Below are positions 56,855 to 64,000 of a stretch of DNA of 64,000 nt, piece by piece. The notes beneath the pieces are model-generated. The model was not told the DNA's origin. It did not search any database and saw only the letters and a program-made list of their open reading frames with translations. Origin of the DNA: Rhodobacteraceae bacterium SB2 (lineage in GTDB: Bacteria > Pseudomonadota > Alphaproteobacteria > Rhodobacterales > Rhodobacteraceae). Position 1 is the first letter of the stretch; each line of letters begins with the position of its first letter. The translations under genes were made by a program, and so were the position numbers. The stretch covers positions 248,001-312,000 of the forward strand of contig LGRT01000018.1 in assembly GCA_001642945.1 (NCBI GenBank), given 5' to 3'.

Positions 56855-58276
56855 ATGCACGAAGACACCTTTGACCCGTTTGCGCTCAGCCTTGACAAAC
56901 ACATCGCCTTAAATTTGTTGCAAACCGCGACCCAAGGCGCGGATGATGGCGAGTTGTTTTTCGAACGCCGCCGGTCAGAAACGTTGGTTCTGGACGACCA
57001 ACGCATAAAAACTGCAAATTTTGATGCCTCAGAAGGGTTTGGACTGCGCGCTGTGCGCGGCGAAAAAATCGGCTATGGCCATTCAAGCGAGATTTCAGAG
57101 GCCGCGATGAAAAGAGCCACGGGCACGGTGGCGTTGGCCGTGGCGGATAAGGGAGGCCAATGGGCTGACGCGCCGCAACGCAGCAATAACAGCCTCTATG
57201 CCTCGTTTGATCCAACCTCAGAGATCGGCTTTGCTCAAAAAGTAGATATTTTAAAACAGATAGATGCCTATCTGCGCGCCTTAGACAAACGCGTTGTACA
57301 AGTCAGCGCGGTTATCGCAGCCAGTCTGCAAGAAGTGGTAATTATGCGCCCCGATGGAGAGGTTTTTACCGATCTTCGCCCCATGACTCGCGTCAATATT
57401 TCGGTGATTTTAGAAAATAATGGGCGCCGTGAAAGTGGCAGCGCGGGAGGTGGAGGGCGATTTTCTCTTTCCGAATTGATCCGCCCCGAAGATTGGCAGC
57501 CTAAAGCCCGCGAGGCGCTGCGAATTGCAGCGGTCAACCTAGACGCGATTGCCGCCCCAGCCGGGATGATGGATGTTGTATTAGGGCCGGGATGGCCGGG
57601 CATTTTGCTGCATGAAGCGATCGGGCACGGGCTTGAGGGCGATTTCAACCGAAAAGGCAGCAGCGCCTTTGCCGGCCTTATGGGGCAACGGATCGCAGCG
57701 CCAGGCGTGACCGTTTTGGATGATGGCACGCTGCCCAACCGGCGTGGATCGATCAATATCGATGATGAAGGCACAGCCTCGCAAAAATCGACCCTGATCG
57801 AAGACGGCATATTAACCGGGTTGATGCAAGATCGCCAAAATGCACGTTTGATGGGCGTCAAACCCACCGGCAATGGCCGCCGGCAAAGCTATGCCCATAT
57901 GCCCATGCCGCGGATGACCAACACGTATATGCTGGGCGGTGAAACGGAGCCTCAGGATATTGTAAGCAGCCTCAAAGATGGCCTTTATGCCGTGGGCTTT
58001 GGCGGCGGTCAGGTCGATATCACCAATGGCAAATTCGTCTTTTCCTGCACCGAGGCCTATCAGGTGAAAAACGGCAAAATCGGCGCGCCAGTGAAAGGTG
58101 CCACTTTAATTGGCGATGGTGCCACCGCGCTGAAACAGATCCGGGCAATCGGATCGGATATGGCCTTGGATCCGGGTATGGGCAATTGTGGCAAGGCCGG
58201 ACAATGGGTTCCGGTGGGGGTTGGGCAGCCCAGTTTGATGATTGGCGGGCTGACGGTGGGCGGATCGGCGGAATAA
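56855..58276 (+). CDS. tldD: metalloprotease TldD
   Basis: 473 aa from the ATG at 56855 (ATGAGGATACC upstream; an earlier in-frame ATG at 56789 adds a non-conserved 22 residues). The zinc site HExxxH reads GILLHEAIGHGLEGDFNRKG, and the third ligand is expected near the C-terminal FSCTEAYQVKNGKIGAP. In other bacteria TldD works as a heterodimer with TldE/PmbA (maturation of peptides, CcdA antitoxin). No pmbA is present here. Divergent from ctaC. Confidence 0.96.
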   Translation: MHEDTFDPFALSLDKHIALNLLQTATQGADDGELFFERRRSETLVLDDQRIKTANFDASEGFGLRAVRGEKIGYGHSSEISEAAMKRATGTVALAVADKGGQWADAPQRSNNSLYASFDPTSEIGFAQKVDILKQIDAYLRALDKRVVQVSAVIAASLQEVVIMRPDGEVFTDLRPMTRVNISVILENNGRRESGSAGGGGRFSLSELIRPEDWQPKAREALRIAAVNLDAIAAPAGMMDVVLGPGWPGILLHEAIGHGLEGDFNRKGSSAFAGLMGQRIAAPGVTVLDDGTLPNRRGSINIDDEGTASQKSTLIEDGILTGLMQDRQNARLMGVKPTGNGRRQSYAHMPMPRMTNTYMLGGETEPQDIVSSLKDGLYAVGFGGGQVDITNGKFVFSCTEAYQVKNGKIGAPVKGATLIGDGATALKQIRAIGSDMALDPGMGNCGKAGQWVPVGVGQPSLMIGGLTVGGSAE

Positions 58277-58295
58277 TACGATCATGCGCCCACGC

Positions 58296-58314
58296 TTTAC
58301 GATGAATTAACCAC
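58296..58314 (+). promoter_or_regulatory. CtrA-like box before dprA
   Basis: TTTA-CGATGAA-TTAACCAC, one mismatch in the TTAA-N7-TTAA core and one in the CCAT extension, reading toward dprA and ending 40 nt before the ATG at 58354. DprA is reported as CtrA-dependent in Rhodobacter for gene-transfer-agent uptake. Confidence 0.45.
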
Positions 58315-58353
58315 TTCTCGTGTAGAAGGGTTCTCGTAAGCGGCGGAGTTGTG

Positions 58354-59520
58354 ATGGTCGACGATTTGTTTTCTTCCTCTCACCCCCTACTCCCACCCAA
58401 AACGGAAGATGATCAACTGGATTGGCTTCGTCTCTTACGCTCGCGGCGGGTGGGAATAAGCACCTTTTATCGTTTGCTGGCTGAACATGGAACAGCCCAC
58501 AACGCGTTGGAGCATTTGCCAGATATTGCCCAATCGCGCGGGTTGGCTGGCTATCGAGCTTGTTCGCAAAAAGATGCTATGAGAGAATTGTCGCAAGGCA
58601 TCAAATATGGCGCACGATTGGTGTTTCGAGGCCAGCCCGACTATCCAAAACAACTGGGCCAAATTTCAGATGCACCGCCTTTGATCTGGGCGTGCGGAGA
58701 TTTAAACCTCACAAAACGCCCGGTAACGGCGCTTGTGGGCGCGCGCAACGCCTCGGCTTTGGGGTGCCGGATGGCGCGCCGGCTCTCGCATGATTTGGGG
58801 CAGGCGGGGGATTGCATTGTGTCTGGGCTCGCCCGAGGCATCGATGCTGCGGCGCATCAGGCTGCACTTGAAACTGGAACGATCGCTATTTTGGCCGGTG
58901 GACTCAAAACCATTTATCCCCCCGAACATAAAGCCCTCACCGCCTTTATCGCCAAACAGGGGCTCCTACTTTCAGAACAACCCCTTAATTTGCGCCCGCA
59001 AGCGCATCACTTTCCCATTCGAAACCGTTTGATTTCGGGATTGGCGGAGCAAACCATCATTGTTGAGGCCGCGTTGAAATCTGGCAGCTTACTCACCGCA
59101 AGAAACACCCTTGATCAGGGTCGCGATGTGCTTGCAGTGCCCGGGCACCCGTTGGATCCGCGGGCGGCCGGATGCAATGCGCTGATCCGCGATGGCGCTG
59201 CTTTGGTGCGCAATGCGCAAGACGTGCTTGACCTAAGGCAAAACGTGATACCCCTCGAAAATGATAAAGCACCGCTTAATAGCGCTTCTTGTCAGCCGCC
59301 CGTCATGAGCGGTCGCGCAGCGCATGAACCCGCGCAGACATCCAAATCACAGCTGCAGCAAGATATCTTAGATCGGTTGAGCGTCACCGCGATTTCAGAA
59401 AATCACCTGATCCGCAGACTTGCGCGGCCCGTGGCGGAATGCAACACAGCCATCACCGAGCTTGAGCTGGATCAAAAACTACTCCGGCATGCCGGCGGCC
59501 ATCTGTCTTTAAGACCATAA
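58354..59520 (+). CDS. dprA: DNA-processing protein DprA
   Basis: 388 aa from the ATG at 58354 (GGCGGAG 5 nt upstream); a GTG one codon earlier is possible. N-terminal SAM-like domain, then the Rossmann-like DprA fold with the VALVGARNASALGCRMARRL, IVSGLARGIDAAAHQAALE and FPIRNRLISGLAEQTIIVEA blocks, and a C-terminal winged helix (QQDILDRLSVTAISENHLIR). It loads RecA on incoming single-stranded DNA in transformation and gene-transfer-agent uptake. 77 nt after tldD. Confidence 0.95.
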   Translation: MVDDLFSSSHPLLPPKTEDDQLDWLRLLRSRRVGISTFYRLLAEHGTAHNALEHLPDIAQSRGLAGYRACSQKDAMRELSQGIKYGARLVFRGQPDYPKQLGQISDAPPLIWACGDLNLTKRPVTALVGARNASALGCRMARRLSHDLGQAGDCIVSGLARGIDAAAHQAALETGTIAILAGGLKTIYPPEHKALTAFIAKQGLLLSEQPLNLRPQAHHFPIRNRLISGLAEQTIIVEAALKSGSLLTARNTLDQGRDVLAVPGHPLDPRAAGCNALIRDGAALVRNAQDVLDLRQNVIPLENDKAPLNSASCQPPVMSGRAAHEPAQTSKSQLQQDILDRLSVTAISENHLIRRLARPVAECNTAITELELDQKLLRHAGGHLSLRP

Positions 59521-59665
59521 TTTTACCAATCCAACCGATCTGAGAGCCGCGCACACTCCGTTTTAACGAAAATCATAGTTGCCAAATTCCTTGGATTGAC
59601 AAGCCGGTCTTTTCGGCATCATGGTCTCCGGTCATAATGATCCGACCGAGTCGAAAGGAATTTGA

Positions 59666-62212
59666 ATGCCCGTTGTCGTCGTAGAATCACCGGCCAAAGC
59701 TAAGACGATTAACAAATATCTTGGGTCGGGTTTTACCGTTTTAGCCTCTTACGGGCATATTCGAGACTTGCCCCCGAAAGACGGATCGGTTGATACGGAA
59801 AACAATTTCGACATGATATGGGAAGTCGGCGCCGACAGCAAAAAGCATATCAAAGCCATTGCCGACGCGCTGAAGGAAGACAATGCGTTGATCTTAGCCA
59901 CCGACCCGGATCGCGAAGGCGAAGCGATCAGCTGGCATTTAGAAGAAACACTACGCAAACGCAAAGTATTGAAAAAAGACACACCCGTCAGCCGGGTGGT
60001 GTTCAACGCGATTACCAAAAAAGCCGTGACCGAAGCGATGAACAACCCGCGCGAAGTCGATGCGCCATTGGTGGATGCCTACCTAGCCCGACGTGCTTTG
60101 GATTATTTGGTCGGGTTCAATCTTTCTCCGGTTTTATGGCGCAAACTGCCAGGAGCGAAATCGGCTGGGCGCGTACAATCGGTATGTTTGCGCATGATCG
60201 TCGAGCGCGAACTGGAAATAGAAGCGTTTAGACCGCAGGAATATTGGAGCGTCGAAGCCCTGCTGCAAACGCCACGTGGCCAGGACGTTACCGCCAGATT
60301 GGTCAGCCTTGCCGGCAAAAAGTTAGACAAATTTGATTTAAATAACGGACCGCAAGCAGAGCTGGCCGTTCAGGCGGTTTCAAGCCGCCAGCTTTCGGTG
60401 CAATCGGTGGAAGCCAAAGCCGGCAATCGCAACCCCTCAGCGCCGTTTATGACCTCTACCCTGCAGCAAGAGGCCTCGCGTAAATTTGGCATGGGCGCGC
60501 GCCAAACAATGAGTGCTGCGCAACGCCTCTATGAGGCCGGTCACATCACCTATATGCGAACCGATGGCATTGATATGGCGCCCGAAGCCGTAATGGCGAC
60601 GCGCGATGCGATCAAAGACCGATATGGTGAAAACTATCTACCCAACAGCCCCAGAATGTATAAAAACAAGGCGCGCAACGCCCAAGAGGCGCATGAATGT
60701 ATTCGCCCCACAGACGCAACGCGCGATGCGGCTAGTTTAAAATTAACCGATGCAGATCAACGCAAATTATACGATTTAATTTGGAAACGCACCATCGCCT
60801 GCCAGATGGCAGCCGCCAAAATTGAGCGCACCACGGTTGAAATCGGCAGCGCCGATGCTCAGGTGGGCCTGCGCGCAAACGGTCAGGTAATTTTGTTTGA
60901 TGGGTTTTTGAAGGTCTATGAAGAGGGCCGCGATGACAGCCAAAGCGATGGTGATGACAAACGGCTGCCCCAATTGATGCAGGGCGAAGCGATGCAAACC
61001 AATGCTGTCACACCCGAGCAGCATTTCACCCAGCCTCCGCCCCGCTACACGGAAGCCACTTTAGTGAAGCGGATGGAAGAGCTTGGGATTGGACGCCCCT
61101 CGACCTATGCCAGCATCGTGACCACAATCCAAGAGCGCGACTATGTGCGCAAAGAACAAAACCGCCTGATCCCCGAAGATAAAGGCCGCATCGTTACCAT
61201 TTTTCTGCTGAATTTCTTTAAACAATACGTGGAATATGAGTTTACGGCCGGTCTGGAAGACCAGCTCGACAATGTGAGCGCGGGCAATGCGAATTATAAA
61301 GATCTGCTTGGAAAGTTTTGGCGTGATTTTTCGGCCGCAATCGCGGAAACATCAGAATTGCGGATCACCGAGGTGTTGGATGTTCTGGATGACGCTCTTG
61401 CGCCGCAACTCTATCCCCCCCGCGCCGATAGCAGCGATCCGCGCAGCTGCCCCAAATGCGGCGTGGGCGTGCTACATCTAAAAACGTCGCGCACCGGCGG
61501 TTTTGTCGGGTGCGGGAATTATCCAGATTGTCGCTTCACGCGGCCTATGAATGGTGATGCTGATGATGCGGGTGATCGCGTCTTGGGCGAGGATGCCGGG
61601 GATGAAATAAGCCTAAAAAAAGGCCGGTTTGGTCCTTACATTCAAAGGGGAGAGGCCACAGAAGAGCAACCAAAGCCACCGCGTGCCAGCTTGCCCAAGG
61701 GCTGGGCTGCGGATGAAATGGATCTTGAAAAAGCCTTACTTTTACTGAACTTGCCGCGCGAAATCGGCCCGCATCCCGAAGATGGCGAGATGATCGAAGC
61801 TGGTATTGGGCGCTATGGTCCATTTGTCAAACACGGCCGACTTTACGCCAACCTTAAAGAGGCAGAGGATGTGTTTACCATCGGCATGAACCGCGCCGTG
61901 GAAGAGCTCGCTAAAAAAGCCGCTTCACGCGGCGGAGCGCGCGGCAGCGCAGCCAAACCGCTGAAAGAATTAGGTGAACATCCCAGCGAGGGCGGGCCAA
62001 TTCAAGTGATGGCGGGCCGCTACGGCCCCTATGTGAAATTTGCTAAAATCAACGCCACCCTGCCCAAAGACATGGAACCGGAAAGTGTTACGTTAGAGCA
62101 AGCGCTTGAATTAATCGAAGCAAAGGCCAAAAAAGGCGGTAAAAAGCCCGCGGCCAAAAAGAAGCCCGCAGCCAAAAAGAAAACTCCGGCAAAGAAGAAA
62201 CCGGCCACCTGA
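59666..62212 (+). CDS. topA: DNA topoisomerase I
   Basis: 848 aa. TOPRIM domain (VVVESPAKAKTINKYLGSGF, ILATDPDREGEAISWHLEET with the DxD metal site), catalytic tyrosine Y296 in AGHITYMRTDGIDMAPEA, and RKFGMGARQTMSAAQRLYEA. One four-cysteine zinc finger in CPKCGVGVLHLKTSRTGG and FVGCGNYPDCRF. The C-terminal part carries repeats with GRFGPYIQRG, GRYGPFVKHGRLYANL and GRYGPYVKFAKINATL, then a Lys/Ala/Pro tail of about 30 residues. Relaxes negative supercoils. AAAGGAATTTG precedes the ATG. Confidence 0.98.
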   Translation: MPVVVVESPAKAKTINKYLGSGFTVLASYGHIRDLPPKDGSVDTENNFDMIWEVGADSKKHIKAIADALKEDNALILATDPDREGEAISWHLEETLRKRKVLKKDTPVSRVVFNAITKKAVTEAMNNPREVDAPLVDAYLARRALDYLVGFNLSPVLWRKLPGAKSAGRVQSVCLRMIVERELEIEAFRPQEYWSVEALLQTPRGQDVTARLVSLAGKKLDKFDLNNGPQAELAVQAVSSRQLSVQSVEAKAGNRNPSAPFMTSTLQQEASRKFGMGARQTMSAAQRLYEAGHITYMRTDGIDMAPEAVMATRDAIKDRYGENYLPNSPRMYKNKARNAQEAHECIRPTDATRDAASLKLTDADQRKLYDLIWKRTIACQMAAAKIERTTVEIGSADAQVGLRANGQVILFDGFLKVYEEGRDDSQSDGDDKRLPQLMQGEAMQTNAVTPEQHFTQPPPRYTEATLVKRMEELGIGRPSTYASIVTTIQERDYVRKEQNRLIPEDKGRIVTIFLLNFFKQYVEYEFTAGLEDQLDNVSAGNANYKDLLGKFWRDFSAAIAETSELRITEVLDVLDDALAPQLYPPRADSSDPRSCPKCGVGVLHLKTSRTGGFVGCGNYPDCRFTRPMNGDADDAGDRVLGEDAGDEISLKKGRFGPYIQRGEATEEQPKPPRASLPKGWAADEMDLEKALLLLNLPREIGPHPEDGEMIEAGIGRYGPFVKHGRLYANLKEAEDVFTIGMNRAVEELAKKAASRGGARGSAAKPLKELGEHPSEGGPIQVMAGRYGPYVKFAKINATLPKDMEPESVTLEQALELIEAKAKKGGKKPAAKKKPAAKKKTPAKKKPAT

Positions 62213-62371
62213 ATATAATCTCATTTGGCGCCAATCAGGCGAGCGTTGCGCCGCGCAAAAATAAACGCGTTCCAGCGCCCCAAGATTTTCGCGTTTTGCG
62301 ATGCCTAAGAATTGACTCTAAGGCCTCCCTCAGCCAGATAAGAGCAAATTGATCGGTCAGGAGCGGTTGCG

Positions 62372-63070
62372 ATGAAAAAGATATATGGGTCTGCACAAGA
62401 GGCCTTAGACGGGCTTTTATTCGATGGGATGTTCATTGCGGCCGGTGGGTTCGGGTTGTGCGGTATCCCCGAGCTTCTTCTGCAATCGATCAAAGAGACA
62501 GGCACAAAAGATCTGGTTTTCGCCTCTAATAATGCAGGTGTCGATGATTTTGGAATCGGAATTTTACTTCAGACGCGGCAGGTCAAAAAAATGATCAGCT
62601 CTTACGTTGGCGAGAATGCGGAATTCATGCGCCAATATCTTTCAGGAGAGTTAGAGTTAGAATTTAACCCACAAGGCACTTTGGCCGAGCGTTTACGCGC
62701 TGGCGGCTGCGGGATCCCTGGGTTTTACACAAAAACAGGCGTTGGAACAGTGATCGCTGAGGGGAAAGAACATAAAGAGTTCAACGGCCAAACCTATATA
62801 ATGGAAGAAGGGCTATTCGCCGATCTTTCCATCGTGAAAGCATGGAAGGCCGATGCAACCGGAAATTTGATATTTCGCAAAACAGCGCGCAACTTCAATC
62901 CTCCTGCAGCGATGTCAGGCAAGGTCTGTGTGGCTGAAGTGGAAGAAATTGTACCTACAGGATCGATGGATCCTGATCTAATACATCTGCCGGGAATCTA
63001 TGTGCACCGCATCGTTCAAGGCACCCATGAAAAACGTATCGAACAGCGCACAACGCGCCCGGCAGCATAA
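62372..63070 (+). CDS. scoA: 3-oxoacid CoA-transferase subunit A
   Basis: 232 aa. Family I CoA-transferase A chain: [20 protein letters not shown] with the glycine loop, [19 protein letters not shown], and [20 protein letters not shown]. With ScoB it moves CoA from succinyl-CoA to acetoacetate or related 3-oxoacids. This links ketone-body and polyhydroxybutyrate carbon to acetoacetyl-CoA, a precursor of the Ccr substrate. 12 nt before scoB. ATG preceded by CAGGAGCGGT. Confidence 0.96.
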   Translation: MKKIYGSAQEALDGLLFDGMFIAAGGFGLCGIPELLLQSIKETGTKDLVFASNNAGVDDFGIGILLQTRQVKKMISSYVGENAEFMRQYLSGELELEFNPQGTLAERLRAGGCGIPGFYTKTGVGTVIAEGKEHKEFNGQTYIMEEGLFADLSIVKAWKADATGNLIFRKTARNFNPPAAMSGKVCVAEVEEIVPTGSMDPDLIHLPGIYVHRIVQGTHEKRIEQRTTRPAA

Positions 63071-63082
63071 GGAGCGCGCATT

Positions 63083-63712
63083 ATGGCTTGGGATCGCAAT
63101 CAAATGGCCGCACGGGCGGCGTTGGAACTGGAAGATGGAATGTATGTCAATTTGGGCATTGGTATTCCAACTTTGGTCAGCAACTATATTCCGCAAGGCG
63201 TTGAAGTCACGCTGCAATCTGAAAATGGTATGCTTGGAATGGGCCCGTTTCCCATCGAAGGCCAAGAAGATGCCGATCTAATCAATGCGGGCAAGCAAAC
63301 CATCACCGAATTGCCGCAAACCGCTTATTTTGACAGCGCCACCAGCTTTGGCATGATCCGGGGGGGCAAAATAGCCATGGCTATTTTAGGCGCCATGGAA
63401 GTTGCCGAAAACGGCGATTTGGCCAATTGGATGATTCCGGGGAAATTGGTCAAAGGCATGGGAGGCGCGATGGATCTGGTGGCCGGTGTGGGCCGCGTTG
63501 TGGTTGTTATGGATCACACCAACAAGCATGGCGACAGTAAAGTTTTGAAGCAATGCAGCCTGCCCCTGACCGGAACCGGCGTGGTAGATCGAATTATCAC
63601 CAATCTGGGTGTTTTGGATGTGGTAGAGGGCGGCTTGAAGATCGTTGAATGCGCCGACGGCGTCAGCCCGGAAGAGTTGCGTGCCGCGACGCAGGCCAAT
63701 ATTGTTGCCTAG
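63083..63712 (+). CDS. scoB: 3-oxoacid CoA-transferase subunit B
   Basis: 209 aa. B chain with the catalytic glutamate in [40 protein letters not shown] and [20 protein letters not shown], which contain the CoA-binding and family blocks. Completes the heterodimeric enzyme with ScoA. RBS AAGGAGCGCGC before the ATG. Confidence 0.97.
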   Translation: MAWDRNQMAARAALELEDGMYVNLGIGIPTLVSNYIPQGVEVTLQSENGMLGMGPFPIEGQEDADLINAGKQTITELPQTAYFDSATSFGMIRGGKIAMAILGAMEVAENGDLANWMIPGKLVKGMGGAMDLVAGVGRVVVVMDHTNKHGDSKVLKQCSLPLTGTGVVDRIITNLGVLDVVEGGLKIVECADGVSPEELRAATQANIVA

Positions 63713-63938
63713 GCCTAACGAGAAAAGCGCGCGCATCTGCTTCGGCTTATGGCCGCCAAAATTGCATCCAGAGGAAAGTTTAAAAGCGCCAGAATAATCA
63801 AATTATTCAAAAACATGCGCATCACCTAAAGACCTGGGGTCAAAAACATGTCTTCCAGCTATGCAAGGACGGCATCCTTCATTTTGAAACCCGCCCCTTG
63901 GCCATTGCCGAATGCGCCTTGACCGCTATCCTTTTGAT

Positions 63939-64000
63939 ATGAGCACGTTTCCAAATAAATTCGCAACATGGCTGACCGGCAAAAACTGGGCTTTACACCC
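63939..64000 (+). CDS. N-terminus of a probable Lhr-type (ligase-associated) DEXH helicase, truncated by window end
   Basis: ATG at 63939 reads MSTFPNKFATWLTGKNWALHP to the edge. The FxxW-x5-W-x2-HP pattern resembles the start of the ligase-associated DNA damage response helicase (FxxWFxxxGWxxxxHQ). An in-frame ATG at 63912 gives MRLDRYPF in front; neither has a clear SD. Only about 20 codons are visible, so the call is tentative. Confidence 0.4.
   Translation, partial: MSTFPNKFATWLTGKNWALH

Noticed and set aside
59596-59624. TTGACA followed 17 nt on by TCATGG before topA
   Set aside because: The -10 does not resemble TATAAT; not strong enough to call a promoter.
63749-63829. 26-codon basic frame after scoB (starts MAAKIASRGKFKSARIIKLF)
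   Set aside because: Too short, no RBS, and no evidence beyond openness.

Overview
The window is a stretch of core chromosome from a marine alphaproteobacterium of the Rhodobacterales (Roseobacter-type) group. Signs of this are the ethylmalonyl-CoA pathway genes (ccr, ecm, mch, mcl2), a 2-oxoglutarate dehydrogenase E2 with two lipoyl domains, gcrA, the cta cytochrome oxidase cluster, phosphatidylcholine synthase, and a LuxR gene beside ccr. From memory, the gene order resembles the ccr/ecm/mch/mcl2/sdh/mdh/suc region of Rhodobacter sphaeroides. The DNA is only moderately GC-rich with AT-rich intergenic regions, as in streamlined pelagic roseobacters such as the Planktomarina/RCA lineage. That genus-level guess is weak. 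I found no insertion sequences, prophage, CRISPR arrays, tRNA or rRNA genes.

Layout. 1-2.4 kb: a LuxR-type quorum-sensing regulator cut by the window edge, a 44-codon ORF in front of it, and ccr, all on the minus strand. 2.7-6.9 kb: ecm, a GNAT acetyltransferase and deoD on plus, then a DUF1989 gene on minus. 7-14.8 kb (minus): sdhCDAB, a DUF4344 putative metallopeptidase, mch, a DUF1737 protein, nnrU, mcl2 and a TauE/SafE permease. 15-24.6 kb (plus): mdh, a strong terminator, then sucC-sucD-(possible small ORF)-sucA-sucB-lpd closed by a second strong terminator. 24.7-36.6 kb (minus): ruvCAB, an uncharacterised 210-aa protein, ybgC-tolQRAB-pal-cpoB, tilS and ftsH. 36.7-41.4 kb (minus): prmA, an MFS protein, priA. 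41.4-47.5 kb: fsa/tal, DUF484, xerC and pcs on plus, a lone ABC-2 permease on minus, then gcrA and rimO on plus. 47.7-56.7 kb (minus): an FAD-linked oxidase, a RimJ-like GNAT, an M16 peptidase, thrC, and the cytochrome oxidase cluster ctaC-ctaB-small TM protein-ctaG-ctaE-surf1. 56.8-64 kb (plus): tldD, dprA, topA, scoAB and the first codons of a probable Lhr-type helicase.

How it works together. ccr, ecm, mch and mcl2 belong to the ethylmalonyl-CoA route for C2 assimilation. Its products enter the TCA cycle through succinate and malate, whose enzymes (sdh, mdh, suc/odh) sit in the same block. The cta genes build the terminal oxidase that the NADH and quinol feed. Tol-Pal, FtsH, TldD and the M16 peptidase are envelope and proteostasis functions. 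GcrA is a CcrM/CtrA-circuit cell-cycle regulator, and two CtrA-type boxes appear in the window, before the luxR unit and before dprA.

The most distinctive signal is regulatory. A perfect decamer palindrome (TGTGATCACA) occurs twice with exactly 21-bp periodicity upstream of sdhCDAB, and again twice with the same 21-bp periodicity upstream of sucCDAB-lpd. This suggests a dedicated regulator of the lower TCA cycle that I cannot name. Further candidates are the 44-codon ORF and CtrA box in front of luxR, a 56-codon ORF that exactly fills the sucD-sucA gap, a LexA-like box at ruvCAB, and TTTGCAAA-type elements between ccr and ecm.
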